Of a DNA stretch of 45,150 nt, positions 33,813 to 44,531 are shown piece by piece. The DNA is from an uncultured Paracoccaceae bacterium. GTDB taxonomy: Bacteria > Pseudomonadota > Alphaproteobacteria > Rhodobacterales > Rhodobacteraceae. The translations under genes were made by a program, and so were the position numbers. The stretch is from positions 1 to 45,150 of the forward strand of contig CALDUK010000011.1 of the NCBI GenBank assembly GCA_937924905.1, written 5' to 3'. The notes under the pieces are model-generated. The model was given only the letters and a program-made list of their open reading frames with translations, searched no databases and was not told the DNA's origin. The first letter of the stretch is position 1. Every line of letters begins with the position of its first letter.

Positions 33813-35519
33813 TTACTTGGATGAGTCGCCCAAGATCGCTTCCTTGCGGGGATAATGGCCATCTTGCCAATCCCATTCTTCCTGCTTGGGAAGCGTTTCA
33901 AACGTATGCTCTGGCGGTGGGGTGGGCAATGTCCACTCCAGCGTGTCGGCATGTTCGTTCCAATAGTTCTTTGCGGTGATCCGTTTGCCTGCCAGCAGCG
34001 TGTAGAAGATCACGCCAATGAACCAAAGGAACGATGCAAAGGCCAGGAAAGCGCCCCAGCTTGAGACTTCGTTCCAGTAGGCAAACGCCTCTGGATAGTC
34101 AATGTACCGGCGCGGCATGCCCTGACGGCCCAAGAAGTGCTGCGGGAAGAAGGTAATGTTCGAGCCGATGAACATGGCCCAGAAGTGCACCTTGCCCGCC
34201 CATTCCGGGTATGCGCGCCCCGACATCTTGCCCAGCCAATAGTAGATGCCTGCGAAGATGCCGAACACCGCCCCAAGGGACATCACATAATGGAAGTGGG
34301 CTACGACATAATAAGTGTCGTGATAGGCCCGGTCGACGCCCGCCTGCGACAGAACGATGCCGGTGACACCGCCGACGGTGAAGAGGAAGAGGAACCCGAA
34401 AGCCCAAAGCATGGGCGTTTTGAATTCAATCGAGCCGCCCCACATCGTGGCAATCCACGAAAAGATCTTAACCCCTGTCGGGATCGCAATCACCATTGTC
34501 GCCACCATAAAGTAGGTTTGCTGCGTGAGCGACATCCCGACTGTATACATGTGGTGGGCCCAAACAACGAAGCCAAGCGCGCCAATCGCAATCAACGCCC
34601 AGACCATCGGCAGATAGCCAAAGATGGGCTTGCGCGCGAAGGTTGCGATTACGTGGCTGATGATGCCAAAGGCTGGCAGGATGATGATATAAACCTCGGG
34701 GTGGCCGAAGAACCACAGGATATGCTGGTAAAGCACAGGGTCACCACCACCGGCCGGATCAAAGAAGGTTGTCCCAAAGTTCCGGTCAGTCAGAAGCATT
34801 GTGATGGCGCCCGCCAGAACCGGCAGAGCCAGAAGGATAAGCCAGGCGGTCACGAAGATAGACCAAGCAAACAGTGGCACTTTGAACAGGGTCATGCCCG
34901 GTGCGCGCATGTTCAGAAAAGTCGTGATCATATTGATTGCGCCCAGGATGGACGATGCGCCAGACAGGTGAACCGCGAAAATCGCAAGGTCCATGGAAAA
35001 GCCTGCTTCGGATGTCGATAGCGGCGGGTACAGAACCCAGCCAACGCCCGAGCCCAATTGACCATTGCCGCCCGGACTGACCACGCTGGCGATGGCCAGC
35101 GATGACCCCGCGACATACAGCCAGTAGCTGAGGTTGTTCATCCGCGGGAAGGCCATATCGGGCGCACCGATCTGCAGCGGCATGAAATAGTTGCCAAACC
35201 CGCCGAACAGCGCCGGGATGACCACGAAGAACATCATCAAGATGCCATGCGCGGTGACAATAACGTTCCAGATGTGCCCGTTCGGCGCACAGGTTTCGCC
35301 TGCGATCAGGCGCGCGCCTTCTTCGCACATGTATTGGACACCGGGGTCCTTAAGTTCCATCCTCATATAAACGGTGAACGCAACGGCGATGAAACCAACC
35401 AAGGCCGAGGTGAACAGGTATAGAATACCGATATCTTTGTGGTTTGTGGACATAAACCAGCGTGTGAAAAAGCCACGCTCGTGATGGTCGTCATGTCCCT
35501 GTACGGCGGCGTCTGCCAT
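33813..35519 (-). CDS. ctaD: Cytochrome c oxidase subunit I, aa3 type
   Basis: A 568-residue, twelve-helix catalytic subunit of the proton-pumping terminal oxidase. It begins with [18 protein letters not shown]. The CuB/His-Tyr region [14 protein letters not shown] is present, together with [10 protein letters not shown] (CuB histidines), the K-channel segment PTGVKIFSW, and the heme a/a3 ligands in [18 protein letters not shown] 35519 has AGGAGG 8 nt upstream. Other oxidase subunits are not in the window, so the ctaD gene is separate from the ctaC/ctaE cluster, as is usual in this family of bacteria. Confidence 0.96.
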   Translation of the reverse strand: MADAAVQGHDDHHERGFFTRWFMSTNHKDIGILYLFTSALVGFIAVAFTVYMRMELKDPGVQYMCEEGARLIAGETCAPNGHIWNVIVTAHGILMMFFVVIPALFGGFGNYFMPLQIGAPDMAFPRMNNLSYWLYVAGSSLAIASVVSPGGNGQLGSGVGWVLYPPLSTSEAGFSMDLAIFAVHLSGASSILGAINMITTFLNMRAPGMTLFKVPLFAWSIFVTAWLILLALPVLAGAITMLLTDRNFGTTFFDPAGGGDPVLYQHILWFFGHPEVYIIILPAFGIISHVIATFARKPIFGYLPMVWALIAIGALGFVVWAHHMYTVGMSLTQQTYFMVATMVIAIPTGVKIFSWIATMWGGSIEFKTPMLWAFGFLFLFTVGGVTGIVLSQAGVDRAYHDTYYVVAHFHYVMSLGAVFGIFAGIYYWLGKMSGRAYPEWAGKVHFWAMFIGSNITFFPQHFLGRQGMPRRYIDYPEAFAYWNEVSSWGAFLAFASFLWFIGVIFYTLLAGKRITAKNYWNEHADTLEWTLPTPPPEHTFETLPKQEEWDWQDGHYPRKEAILGDSSK

Positions 35520-35754
35520 CTAGGTTGCCTCCTGGATTTTCCGTATCGTTCCCTTGCCCGAACGGATCTCGGGCGCTTGACGGATGTTCTAAAGCCGCGT
35601 CAGGCGTCTCGCAATGGGCGATTTGCCTTGGGTGGTCGGCAAATTGTCTCAGGCTAACCTATTCTATTTTCGCCATGTATTTGTCGCTTGCAACTCTTGC
35701 ATTGATTTATGGAACGCGGTCAGACTTGGTAAAAATGCGACAGGATACGACGCG

Positions 35755-36627
35755 ATGACGATCACATTGGAAAACGGACGTTTGCCCGAAAGCGCAGTGC
35801 AGTCTTACTGGGACGATGGGTTCCTGTTTCCGATCCGGGTGCTGGATACCAACCTGGCGGCTGCCGCCCGCGCTGAAATCGAAGCGGTCGAACGCGATTG
35901 GCGGGGCGCCGATCTGCCGCAGCCGTTGAATACGTACAAACGGGTGAATGCGGCTGTGGTGATGCCGTTTGTCGCCGACCTGGCGGGCAACCCAGCCATT
36001 TTGGATGTGGTCGAAGGGATATTGGGCCCCGATATCCTGATCTATGCGGCTGAGTTTTTTACAAAAGAGCCCGAGACTCGGCAAATTGTTAGCATGCATC
36101 AGGATCTGACCTATTGGGGGCTTGGCGCGATTGATGGAATGGTCACCGCCTGGGTGGCCCTGTCGCCGGCCACGCAGGCCAGCGGGTGCATGGATTTTGT
36201 GCGCGGCAGCCACAAGAACGCCATTCTGGAACATGAAGACACGTTTGACGAAAACAACCTGTTGAGCCGGGGGCAGGAAGTGAAGGTGGATGTCGATCAA
36301 GCCGATAAAACCGCGATAGAGCTGCAACCGGGTGAAATGAGCTTGCATCACGGGCTGACGATCCATGGCTCGGGGCCGAATACCAGCAAAGATCGCCGAA
36401 TTGGTTGTGTGATCCGGTATATCCGCCCGGACATGGCCCAGACGGTGGGTGCGCGGGATTTCGTGATGGCGGCGCGCGGCGAGGACCGCCATCAGAATTT
36501 CGTCCATGTGCCGCGCCCGCATACGCTGTTTTCGCAAGAAAGTCTGGCGCTTTACGAAGACATACGCGCCGAACAGGCCAAAACCATGATGAAAGGCGCG
36601 GCCAAAAGCGCTGAGATGTACAGCTAA
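35755..36627 (+). CDS. Phytanoyl-CoA dioxygenase (PhyH)-family Fe(II)/2-oxoglutarate oxygenase
   Basis: A 290-residue non-heme iron oxygenase. The facial triad is complete: H115-x-D117 in SMHQDLTYW, and the distal His in LTIHGSGPN (about 204). Arg about ten residues later in KDRRIG suits 2-oxoglutarate binding. GCMDFVRGSHK is typical of the PhyH fold. ATG 35755 follows AGGA at 9 nt. The neighbour 13 nt downstream is an HD-type diiron oxygenase; PhnY and PhnZ, which oxidise 2-aminoethylphosphonate, have the same pairing of families and similar sizes. The substrate here is not proven to be a phosphonate, and no phosphonate transporter is in the window. Confidence 0.85.
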   Translation: MTITLENGRLPESAVQSYWDDGFLFPIRVLDTNLAAAARAEIEAVERDWRGADLPQPLNTYKRVNAAVVMPFVADLAGNPAILDVVEGILGPDILIYAAEFFTKEPETRQIVSMHQDLTYWGLGAIDGMVTAWVALSPATQASGCMDFVRGSHKNAILEHEDTFDENNLLSRGQEVKVDVDQADKTAIELQPGEMSLHHGLTIHGSGPNTSKDRRIGCVIRYIRPDMAQTVGARDFVMAARGEDRHQNFVHVPRPHTLFSQESLALYEDIRAEQAKTMMKGAAKSAEMYS

Positions 36628-36640
36628 AGGGGCCACATCG

Positions 36641-37237
36641 ATGGATCAGGTCAAATTCACAGCGATGAAAGATGGGGACAAAGAGGATTACGATTTTCTG
36701 GGTCACCACGAGGCAGCCTTTGCCAAGGGTACAGCTGACCGGTTGCTTGGTGCGCTTGAGGCGCTGGATGAAGGGTTGTCGGGCTATCAGGTGACGCGGC
36801 TGGAACATTCCTTGCAGGCCGCGACACGGGCCTGGCGGGATGGGGCAGATGTGGATTGGGTCGTTTCGGCCTTGCTGCATGATGTGGGTGATATTTTCGC
36901 GCCGTATAACCACGACGAATATGCCGCCGCGATCCTGCGCCCGTTTGTGCGCGAACAATGCGCATGGGTGGTGGAAAAGCACGGCGATTTTCAGCTTTTG
37001 TATTTTGGGCATTACGTGGGGGCGGACCCCGAAAAGCGTCAGGCGCACAAGGACCATCCGTATTTCGAGGATTGCACAGTGTTTTGCGAGCGTTGGGATC
37101 AATCCAGTTTCGATCCGGGTTATGACATGAAGCCGCTGGCGTTTTTCGCGCCGATGGTGCGCGATGTGTTTGACCGCGTGCCTCACGATCCCGACGTGAT
37201 CCAGCCGGGCAAACGGGTGCCTTTGGTTGGAGCCTAA
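36641..37237 (+). CDS. HD-domain diiron oxygenase-like protein (PhnZ/MIOX-related)
   Basis: A 198-residue HD-fold protein. Likely metal ligands are H56 (RLEHSLQAA), H80-D81 (LLHDVGD), H91 (NHDEYAAAIL), H114 (VVEKHGDF) and D153 (ERWDQ), the six-ligand set of mixed-valence diiron oxygenases such as PhnZ and myo-inositol oxygenase. The H56-H80 spacing of 24 equals that in PhnZ as I recall it. Upstream of H56 it has GYQVTR and not the Tyr-x2-Glu gate of PhnZ, so the substrate may differ. A plain phosphohydrolase is the main alternative. It is co-transcribed with the PhyH-family gene, with AAAGGGG before ATG 36641. Confidence 0.75.
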   Translation: MDQVKFTAMKDGDKEDYDFLGHHEAAFAKGTADRLLGALEALDEGLSGYQVTRLEHSLQAATRAWRDGADVDWVVSALLHDVGDIFAPYNHDEYAAAILRPFVREQCAWVVEKHGDFQLLYFGHYVGADPEKRQAHKDHPYFEDCTVFCERWDQSSFDPGYDMKPLAFFAPMVRDVFDRVPHDPDVIQPGKRVPLVGA

Positions 37238-37267
37238 GTTGTGATGGGCGCAGCATTATCTGCATTT

Positions 37268-37290
37268 GCGGAAACATTTCCGCGCTTTTT
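37268..37290 (+). terminator. Terminator of the dioxygenase pair
   Basis: GCGGAAA and TTTCCGC form a 7-bp stem with a very short loop, followed by GCTTTTT. It is an intrinsic terminator 30 nt after the HD-gene stop. Confidence 0.7.
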
Positions 37291-37429
37291 CCAACGCTGT
37301 TTCCCGCATCGGGTCAATATCCGCTGAAATTCGACAAAACCCCGCCATCTCTGTCATATTTCGGACATAACGAAGTTTGGTGTCCGTTGTTTGGATGCCG
37401 GTTGTCTGTAACAGTGAAAGAGTGTTCGC

Positions 37430-38047
37430 GTGTCGTATCGAGAAATACTATTTAGTCTGACTTGCGGCGGTATTTTGATGGCTGCAGGGTTTCTGCCAAC
37501 CCCCACCGAACTGAAGCTGAACGAAAAAGTGCAGGATTTCTCCCTGACCGATGTCGGCCTGCCTGAAGCGCCCGAGATCATGGCGAATGTGTCGGGCTTT
37601 ATCGACAAGCTGCCCGAGGTTGCCGCCCAAATTGACGCACAACTGTTCCGGGGCACGCCTAAGCCGCCCGCACCATCCTTGCCTGCGGGGGTTGATGTTG
37701 CAGCAAATGCCGAAGCTGTCGAATTTGACCGGATGGTGAATTTTGAACTGGATGTTTCAACACTGGATGCGGCTGCGAAGGCCGAGTTGGAACAGGTCGC
37801 CCGGTTTCTAGTCGAAAATGAAGGCACCCGGATCGGGATTTTTGGGCATACGGATTTGACCGGCCCTGAAAGCTATAACTCGGCCCTGGGGCAAGTGCGT
37901 GCTGAAAGTGTTGCGGCGTTCCTGGCAGAGCTTGGGGTATCGAAAGACCGGTTTGAAGTCATCAAATCGCATGGCGAGGCCTTTCCAATGGTCGAAACGA
38001 CAGCGCCCGAACGGGCCAATCGCCGGGTGATGATCGAAACCATGTAA
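37430..38047 (+). CDS. OmpA-family peptidoglycan-associated domain protein
   Basis: A 205-residue envelope protein. The first ~25 residues are hydrophobic (LFSLTCGGILMAAGFL) and probably anchor or export it. About 65 residues of linker follow, ending in Pro-rich sequence. The C-terminal domain is OmpA-like: VNFELDVSTLDAAAKAELEQVA, then IGIFGHTDLTGPESYNSALGQVRAESVAAFL, and NRRVMIE at the end, which bind the peptidoglycan diaminopimelate. Start GTG 37430. It has no operon partner. Confidence 0.85.
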   Translation: MSYREILFSLTCGGILMAAGFLPTPTELKLNEKVQDFSLTDVGLPEAPEIMANVSGFIDKLPEVAAQIDAQLFRGTPKPPAPSLPAGVDVAANAEAVEFDRMVNFELDVSTLDAAAKAELEQVARFLVENEGTRIGIFGHTDLTGPESYNSALGQVRAESVAAFLAELGVSKDRFEVIKSHGEAFPMVETTAPERANRRVMIETM

Positions 38048-38059
38048 AGAGTGGGGCGT

Positions 38060-38075
38060 CCCGCCTGCGGGCGGG
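38060..38075. terminator. Short hairpin between OmpA-domain gene and lipB
   Basis: CCCGCC and GGCGGG pair around TGCG in the 43-nt gap between two convergent genes. The arms are short and no T-run follows, so this is a weak terminator candidate. Confidence 0.4.
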
Positions 38076-38090
38076 GCTGTTCGGGTCTGG

Positions 38091-38741
38091 CTATTCGAAC
38101 GCGCGCGCAAAGGTTTTCTTAAGCGCCACATCAACGTCCGCCATGTCGACTGGCAGCCCAAGATCGACAAGCGACGTTACCCCATGGTCGGCGATGCCGC
38201 AGGGCACAATCCCGTCAAAATGGCCGAGATCTGGTTCGACATTGATCGACAGCCCGTGAAAGCTGACCCATTTCCGCATCTGTACGCCAATTGCCGCGAT
38301 TTTGTCTTCGCATAGCGACCCGTCGGGCATGGCGGGTTTGTCCGGCCGTGTGACCCAGACGCCCACGCGTCCTTCGCGGATTTCTCCGTTGACGTTAAAT
38401 TCGCCCAAGGCTGCGATGACCCAGGTTTCCAATTGTTCGACAAACCGGCGCACATCGCGCCCGCGCGCGGCCACATCAAGCATGACATATGCGACCCGTT
38501 GGCCGGGCCCGTGATAGGTATACTGCCCGCCGCGTCGGGTTTGTATAACCGGAAAGCGGTTCGGCTCCCTAAGATGGGTAATGTCGGCTGATGTGCCGGC
38601 GGTATAAAGGGCAGGGTGTTCCAGCAGCCAGATCGCCTCGCATGCCGTTCCGGCCCTTATCTCAGCGACGCGGCTCTCCATCGCTGTCAGGGCGGTCTGA
38701 TAGGCAACCGGGGCTGTGCTGGTGATCCATTCGACTGGCAT
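38091..38741 (-). CDS. lipB: Octanoyltransferase
   Basis: A 216-residue enzyme moving octanoyl from acyl carrier protein to lipoyl domains, the first step of lipoate synthesis. The active-site segments are [13 protein letters not shown], the catalytic Lys of DKIAAIGVQ, and Cys in [20 protein letters not shown] near residue 40 is also typical. Start ATG 38741. lipA is not in the window. Confidence 0.95.
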   Translation of the reverse strand: MPVEWITSTAPVAYQTALTAMESRVAEIRAGTACEAIWLLEHPALYTAGTSADITHLREPNRFPVIQTRRGGQYTYHGPGQRVAYVMLDVAARGRDVRRFVEQLETWVIAALGEFNVNGEIREGRVGVWVTRPDKPAMPDGSLCEDKIAAIGVQMRKWVSFHGLSINVEPDLGHFDGIVPCGIADHGVTSLVDLGLPVDMADVDVALKKTFARAFE

Positions 38742-38868
38742 ATTGGGTATTTAACCTTTGCCAGAGTGGCGCACAATCGGGCCAGGGCCGAGGCCGTTGA
38801 AATCGCAGATTACCTCTTCACAACGCGGTTCCATGGCGCTACACCGCGTCCACCCGAAGCCGGGGCGT

Positions 38869-38955
38869 GCGGTCGTGGCGGAATTGGTAGACGCGCAGCG
38901 TTGAGGTCGCTGTGGGGTAACTCCCGTGGAAGTTCGAGTCTTCTCGACCGCACCA
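38869..38955 (+). tRNA. tRNA-Leu (anticodon GAG)
   Basis: The acceptor stem GCGGTCG pairs with CGACCGC, followed by A and an encoded CCA. The anticodon arm is CAGCG-TTGAGGT-CGCTG, giving GAG, which reads CUC/CUU. A long variable arm (TGTGGGGTAACTCCCGT), as in leucine tRNAs, and GTTCGAGTC in the T-arm complete it. A small CGTTTC-GATA-GAAACG hairpin at 38960-38975 may mark 3' processing or termination. The ~225 nt up to the next tRNA hold no gene that I can see. Confidence 0.97.
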
Positions 38956-39182
38956 AAATCGTTTCGATAGAAACGCGCAACATCCGACCAACGTACTGGG
39001 CGACAGTCGTTTTTCAGAAATGATGAGAGCGTCCGCGGTTCTAGTTTGCACCGCCTGACTGCACCATTTTTCAGCAGGTTTCTGGATGGATTGCGCAGGT
39101 CAACGCGGAATGGGGCGTCGTTTTGACGTAAGCGCCGTGCCATTGCGGCAGGTCAGTTAGATGGTTTCGGGGATTGGGAAAG

Positions 39183-39266
39183 TGGTGGGCGACCCTGGAA
39201 TCGAACCAGGCGTGCGTCTCCGCGAGGGAGTTACAGTCCCCTGCCACACCTTGCGGCCTGTCGCCC
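39183..39266 (-). tRNA. tRNA-Tyr (anticodon GTA)
   Basis: On the minus strand the acceptor stem GGGCGAC pairs with GTCGCCC, followed by A and encoded CCA. The anticodon arm GGGGA-CTGTAAC-TCCC gives GTA. The variable arm is long (class II), as expected for bacterial tyrosine tRNA, and the T-arm contains GGTTCGATTCC. Confidence 0.97.
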
Positions 39267-39339
39267 ACAGACGGGCTTTGAAAAACCCGCTCGCAGGCAG
39301 ATAGCGAGGCTGCGATTGCCGGTCAAGCGTGATTTGTGC

Positions 39340-40293
39340 CTAATGGCTTGATCCGCCGAAAAGGCGCGTAAGTGCGCGCCATTCGGACAAGGCCACACCG
39401 ATTAGAATAAGAGCCATGGCAAGAAAGAGCGATGGTTCGACAGCCTCACCCAGAAATACGACGCCCATGATGACCGACCAGATCGGGACCTGGTAATTGA
39501 CCAGCGACATAAAGGTGGGACCGGCGGTGCGGATCACCGAAATCCGCATCAGGTTGGCCAGTGCTGTTTGAACGAGACCAAGCATGATGATCACCGCGAT
39601 AACACTGCCGGCTGGCCAGCCGGGCCAACCTTCGACGACAAGCGCCGCGCCTGTGACAAATGCACCGCCAATCCAAAGCGTGACGGCAGACAACCCCACC
39701 GGATCGGCCGGCGGAATGCGACGCGTCAGGATAGACGCCACCGCATAACAGGCGGCGGCGGCAAGGCAGGCGGCGCGCCCCGGCACTTCGCCCGCAAGCC
39801 CCGTTGATCGAAACGCTTCTGGGCCGATAAGGACCGCGACGCCAAGAAAGCCGATAAGGAAGCCGACAATCTTTCGGGGTGTCAAACGTTCGTCTGCAAA
39901 GAAATGCGCCAGCGGTAAAACCAATAGCGCGACCGCCGCCATGGACACGCCTGCAAACCCTGCTGTCACAAACTGCTGGCCCCAGGACAACAGTACAAAC
40001 GGGATGGTCGAAGACAGCGCGCTTACGGCAAGGATCACCAACGTGCTGGCCCTTTCGGGTGTCTTGTATAAGGCAAAGCCACGCAGGCCCCAGACAAGCG
40101 TTGTGGCCACTGCGGCCAGAAGAATGCGCGAGGCCGCAAGCCAGAACGGAGTTATGCCGGTCAGTGCAAGCTCGACAAACAGAAACGAGCCGCCCCAGAT
40201 GAACGCAAGGAAGGCGACCATCGCCCAGCTTTGACCGGTAATTTTTGGGTGTCCCAGCCCCGAGGCGCCCGACATGGCCGGATTGGTTTTCAA
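39340..40293 (-). CDS. EamA/DMT-family transporter
   Basis: A 317-residue polytopic protein with ten hydrophobic helices in two EamA repeats. The first repeat opens with AFLAFIWGGSFLFVELALTGITPF and includes FAGVSMAAVALLVLPLAHFF. The second ends with SLVNYQVPIWSVIMGVVFLGEAV. Members export metabolites such as amino acids. The start is probably TTG at 40293 because AAGGTGA lies 6 nt upstream; ATG 40275 has no such site. It follows the acetyltransferase gene by 10 nt and may belong to the ilvC transcript. Confidence 0.88.
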   Translation of the reverse strand: MKTNPAMSGASGLGHPKITGQSWAMVAFLAFIWGGSFLFVELALTGITPFWLAASRILLAAVATTLVWGLRGFALYKTPERASTLVILAVSALSSTIPFVLLSWGQQFVTAGFAGVSMAAVALLVLPLAHFFADERLTPRKIVGFLIGFLGVAVLIGPEAFRSTGLAGEVPGRAACLAAAACYAVASILTRRIPPADPVGLSAVTLWIGGAFVTGAALVVEGWPGWPAGSVIAVIIMLGLVQTALANLMRISVIRTAGPTFMSLVNYQVPIWSVIMGVVFLGEAVEPSLFLAMALILIGVALSEWRALTRLFGGSSH

Positions 40294-40303
40294 GCGATCA
40301 CCT

Positions 40304-40810
40304 TCATTCTGAGCACAGTCTTAGCCTGTAAGTGGTGTTGCGCTGTTTCGGAAAGTGGCGTGCAATCTTGCCAAAAGGGCGTTTGTTTGCCGCGAACCCC
40401 GCTTTTTGAAAAAGACGATGCGACGCGTCATTTCCATCCCAAACAATGGCTATCAGGACGTCCCATCCTTGCGCCAGAGCATGGGCGCGGGCTTGGCGCA
40501 AAAGTGCTGTGCCGACGCCTTTGTTCTGGCCGCTATCGATCACGCCAATGTCGTATATCATGCCCGCCGGCCCAAGCGATTTGATCAGCACATGGCCGAC
40601 AAAGCGACCTGCTTGTTCGGCAACAAAGCTGGCGTGGGTCGCGGCGTCGGGCGCGGTGCCTTTGGTGTGCGCCTTTTCGATCTTGCGGAACAATCCGTCT
40701 GGAAACGCGCGCGGATTGGTTCTTTGGTGCGTTTTGAACGTGCTGTGCGCGCGATCAAGTATCAGCGGCAAATCTGCCGGTGTGGTCGGGGCAATCGCGA
40801 TATCGGTCAT
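40304..40810 (-). CDS. GNAT-family N-acetyltransferase
   Basis: A 168-residue acetyltransferase. The acetyl-CoA pyrophosphate loop QNKGVGTALLRQA sits at about residue 94, preceded by MIYDIGVI (strand 4) and followed by NDASHRLFQKAGF (motif B). The substrate is unknown. It starts 13 nt after ilvC on the same strand, and the EamA transporter follows closely. Confidence 0.88.
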   Translation of the reverse strand: MTDIAIAPTTPADLPLILDRAHSTFKTHQRTNPRAFPDGLFRKIEKAHTKGTAPDAATHASFVAEQAGRFVGHVLIKSLGPAGMIYDIGVIDSGQNKGVGTALLRQARAHALAQGWDVLIAIVWDGNDASHRLFQKAGFAANKRPFGKIARHFPKQRNTTYRLRLCSE

Positions 40811-40823
40811 GCCCCGTCCATCG

Positions 40824-41882
<1,059 letters not shown>

Positions 41883-42155
41883 TCACGCGCTTCTAGCGAA
41901 ATTGGACCGGGATGCAATGGGGCGCGCGGGTTTCCTGGGTTGGTTTCGGACGTGTCGATGGGGCTTTTGACGATATTCCTGCGGCTGTGCCGGAGCGTTC
42001 GGGGCCTGTACGAAGGGATATGACGGTTTGGACAGTTTGGACCAATTGCCTGTTTGGGCCCGCCGGGTGTGGGCCCTTCTGTCGCAAAGCCAAGATATGC
42101 TTTGCCTCTGGCGAGGGTTCGTGTCTATCTCGGCTTGCTTAAAGGAGAACCTGTT

Positions 42156-43286
42156 ATGCCCGGCTTGCGCGATGATATCGACCCTGATGGTCTGCTTGAA
42201 TTTTCGGTCGTTTTTACCGACCGGTCCCTGAACCACATGAGCGCGGCGTTTCAGGGCGTCATGCGCGATATCACGTCGCTTTTGCGCGAGGTTTACAATG
42301 CCGAAGCGGTGGCTTTGATCCCGGGCGGTGGCACCTATGCGATGGAAGCAGTGGCGCGTCAGTTTGCTGAAGATGAGACGGTGATGGTGATCCGGAATGG
42401 TTATTTTTCGTATCGGTGGAGCCAGATCTTTGAAAGCACAGGTTTGCCCGCTGAAGAACATGTGATGATGGCCCGGCGGACGGGGAACGCGCCGGATGCG
42501 CCGTTTGCACCCGCACCAGTCGAAGACGTGGTCGCAAAGATTGCGGCCGAAAAACCCGCCGTTGTGCTTGCCCCGCATGTCGAGACCTCTAGTGGGATGA
42601 TTTTGCCAGATGATTACATCCACGCGGTCACCGATGCGGTTCACAAAGCAGGCGGCTTGTTTGTGCTGGACTGCATTGCGTCAGGCTGTGTTTGGGCGGA
42701 CATGAAAGCGCTTGGCGTCGATGTGCTGATCTCGGCCCCTCAAAAAGGGTGGTCAGCCTCGCCTTCGGCCGGGTTGGTCATGCTTTCGGACCGCGCTTTG
42801 GCAGTGGCCAAGACACGCAAGTCGTCCAGTTTTGCCGTTGACCTGGGCAAATGGCTGGCGATCACCGAAGCGTACGAGGCAGGCGGGCATGCATATCACG
42901 CGACCATGCCAACCGATGCGCTGCGCGGGCTTCGGGATGCGATTTTGGAAACGCAGGCGCTTGGGTTCGACGCGATGAAAGCGGCACAGTGGGATCAGGG
43001 CCAGAAAGTGCGTGCGGCCTTGGCTGCACGCGGGTTCCGGTCGGTCGCCGCAGAGGGTTTCGAGGCACCGGGCGTGGTCGTTGTCTTTACGGATGATGCC
43101 GACATGCAATCGGGTAAGCCGTTCGCACAAGCTGGCGTTCAGGTTGCCGCTGGCGTGCCGTTGATGGTGGGTGAAGGCGACGGGTATCGCAGTTTTCGCC
43201 TTGGGCTTTTTGGTTTGGACAAGCTGCGCGATGTGGATGCAAGTGTTGCGCGCCTGGAAAATGCGCTGGATCAGGTGGCCGCCTGA
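42156..43286 (+). CDS. Class V PLP-dependent aminotransferase
   Basis: A 376-residue enzyme of the alanine/serine-glyoxylate type aminotransferase branch. It shows the phosphate-binding LIPGGGTYAMEA, HVETSSGMILP, FVLDCIASGCVWADM (cofactor Asp), and the PLP Lys in SAPQKGWSASPSAG. ATG 42156 is set by AAAGGAG 9 nt upstream. Amino donor and acceptor are unknown; 2-aminoethylphosphonate-pyruvate aminotransferase and serine-glyoxylate aminotransferase are both in this branch. It is transcribed alone, divergent from ilvC, and its stop abuts that of the convergent hydroxylase. Confidence 0.85.
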   Translation: MPGLRDDIDPDGLLEFSVVFTDRSLNHMSAAFQGVMRDITSLLREVYNAEAVALIPGGGTYAMEAVARQFAEDETVMVIRNGYFSYRWSQIFESTGLPAEEHVMMARRTGNAPDAPFAPAPVEDVVAKIAAEKPAVVLAPHVETSSGMILPDDYIHAVTDAVHKAGGLFVLDCIASGCVWADMKALGVDVLISAPQKGWSASPSAGLVMLSDRALAVAKTRKSSSFAVDLGKWLAITEAYEAGGHAYHATMPTDALRGLRDAILETQALGFDAMKAAQWDQGQKVRAALAARGFRSVAAEGFEAPGVVVVFTDDADMQSGKPFAQAGVQVAAGVPLMVGEGDGYRSFRLGLFGLDKLRDVDASVARLENALDQVAA

Positions 43287-44483
43287 TCACTGCCCCATGC
43301 CGGCGCGCATGATCGCCTGGCGCAAAGGTAGAATGTCGTGCACCAATTGCAGACCCGTCCGTCGAAGCGCCTGCACCGGCGGGGCATTGCTTTTGCAGAT
43401 GCGGTTATAGGCATCGATCACTTTGGCCCGTGCCCGGATGTCGGTGTGCCGACTTTTTTCATAAGCTGTAAGAAACTCGGCGTTGCCCAGCATTCCCGGG
43501 CTAATCTGGGCCAGTTCGACCAGCGATTGTACATCGGCAAGTGACGTGTTCAGTCCCTGCGCCCCGATGGGCGGCATTACATGGGCAGCCTCGGCAATCA
43601 GCGCGACGCGTTCGCCGATCAGACTGTCGGCGCATTGGGTAACAACCGGCCAGACGCGACGGGGTGAGATTGGTGTCAATTCGCCAAGAACACAGGCGGA
43701 CCGTACCGAGGCTGCAGCACCAAAAGCGATATTGTCGAGCTTTGATAAACGCGCGGCTTCGGGCCCGTTTTGCATCCAGACAACGGCCGAGGCCGGTTGT
43801 CCATCATGGTCGGGCAAGGGCACGAGCACGAAAGCGCCACCTTCAAGATACAGCTCGGTTGAGACATTGCCATGTGCCACAGGATGGCTCACGGCGAAAG
43901 CCAGTGCTTTTTGCCCATAGCGCGCAGTTTCAACCGGGATGCCCACCGCTTGGCGCAAGGGCGAATTGCGCCCGTCTGCCGCGATGGCCAATCTCGCTGA
44001 CAGGCGGGTGCCGTCGTCAAGTTTGACCAGAGCTTCGCCTTCGCGGGTCAGGATTTTCTCAAACGCGGTGCCCAGTCGAAGTTCCAACCCGCTGGCCTTT
44101 GTGGCCGCCTCGATCAGGTGTTTGCGGGTCAGCCAGTTGGGCAGGTTCCACCCGAAGGCAGGCTGGTTAAGTTCGCTGGCGTAAAAGGCCCGTTCGGTTT
44201 TCTGGACAGGCGGGTCCCCGTCCAGGTCGATCACGCGAAGCGTTTCCAAAGGTGTCGCGTGGCACGCAAGCCCATCCCACAGACCGGCGTTTTCCAGAAG
44301 CGCGCGCGCTGGCTGAAGAAAAGCGGTTGATCGTAAATCCGATGTGCTGTCGGTCATATCCAACGCGGGCGGTGTCGGGTCTGCCAAAACGACCTGAAAC
44401 CCCGACGATGCAAAAGACAGCGCAGCGACCAATCCGGCAATGCCACCGCCCGAGATGAAAATATCTGTTTCGCGTCTAGCCAT
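43287..44483 (-). CDS. UbiH/UbiF-family FAD-dependent ubiquinone biosynthesis hydroxylase
   Basis: A 398-residue flavin monooxygenase. The N-terminal FAD motif is ISGGGIAGLVAALSFASSG, the DG motif is AADGRNSPLRQ, and the second FAD segment is VALIAEAAHVMPPIGAQGLNTS. In most relatives that last segment reads GDAAH, so the Asp is replaced by Glu here. Such enzymes hydroxylate the ubiquinone ring at C1, C5 or C6. Which position cannot be told from motifs alone. The start is ATG 44483 (or the ATG three codons earlier, at 44492). Confidence 0.87.
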   Translation of the reverse strand: MARRETDIFISGGGIAGLVAALSFASSGFQVVLADPTPPALDMTDSTSDLRSTAFLQPARALLENAGLWDGLACHATPLETLRVIDLDGDPPVQKTERAFYASELNQPAFGWNLPNWLTRKHLIEAATKASGLELRLGTAFEKILTREGEALVKLDDGTRLSARLAIAADGRNSPLRQAVGIPVETARYGQKALAFAVSHPVAHGNVSTELYLEGGAFVLVPLPDHDGQPASAVVWMQNGPEAARLSKLDNIAFGAAASVRSACVLGELTPISPRRVWPVVTQCADSLIGERVALIAEAAHVMPPIGAQGLNTSLADVQSLVELAQISPGMLGNAEFLTAYEKSRHTDIRARAKVIDAYNRICKSNAPPVQALRRTGLQLVHDILPLRQAIMRAGMGQ

Positions 44484-44531
44484 GGAGTGCATGTAGCTTG
44501 GGTGTCCAAAGGTGGTAGGCGGCGTCTTGTC

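Noticed and set aside
35675-35758. A 27-codon frame whose stop overlaps the start of the PhyH-family gene (ATGA)
   Set aside because: The overlap suggested a leader peptide, but there is no ribosome site, no codon bias and no hairpin or terminator behind it.
38956-39182. Possible small gene or RNA between tRNA-Leu and tRNA-Tyr
   Set aside because: No frame with a ribosome site and no further clover-leaf or terminator-like structure apart from the short hairpin next to tRNA-Leu.
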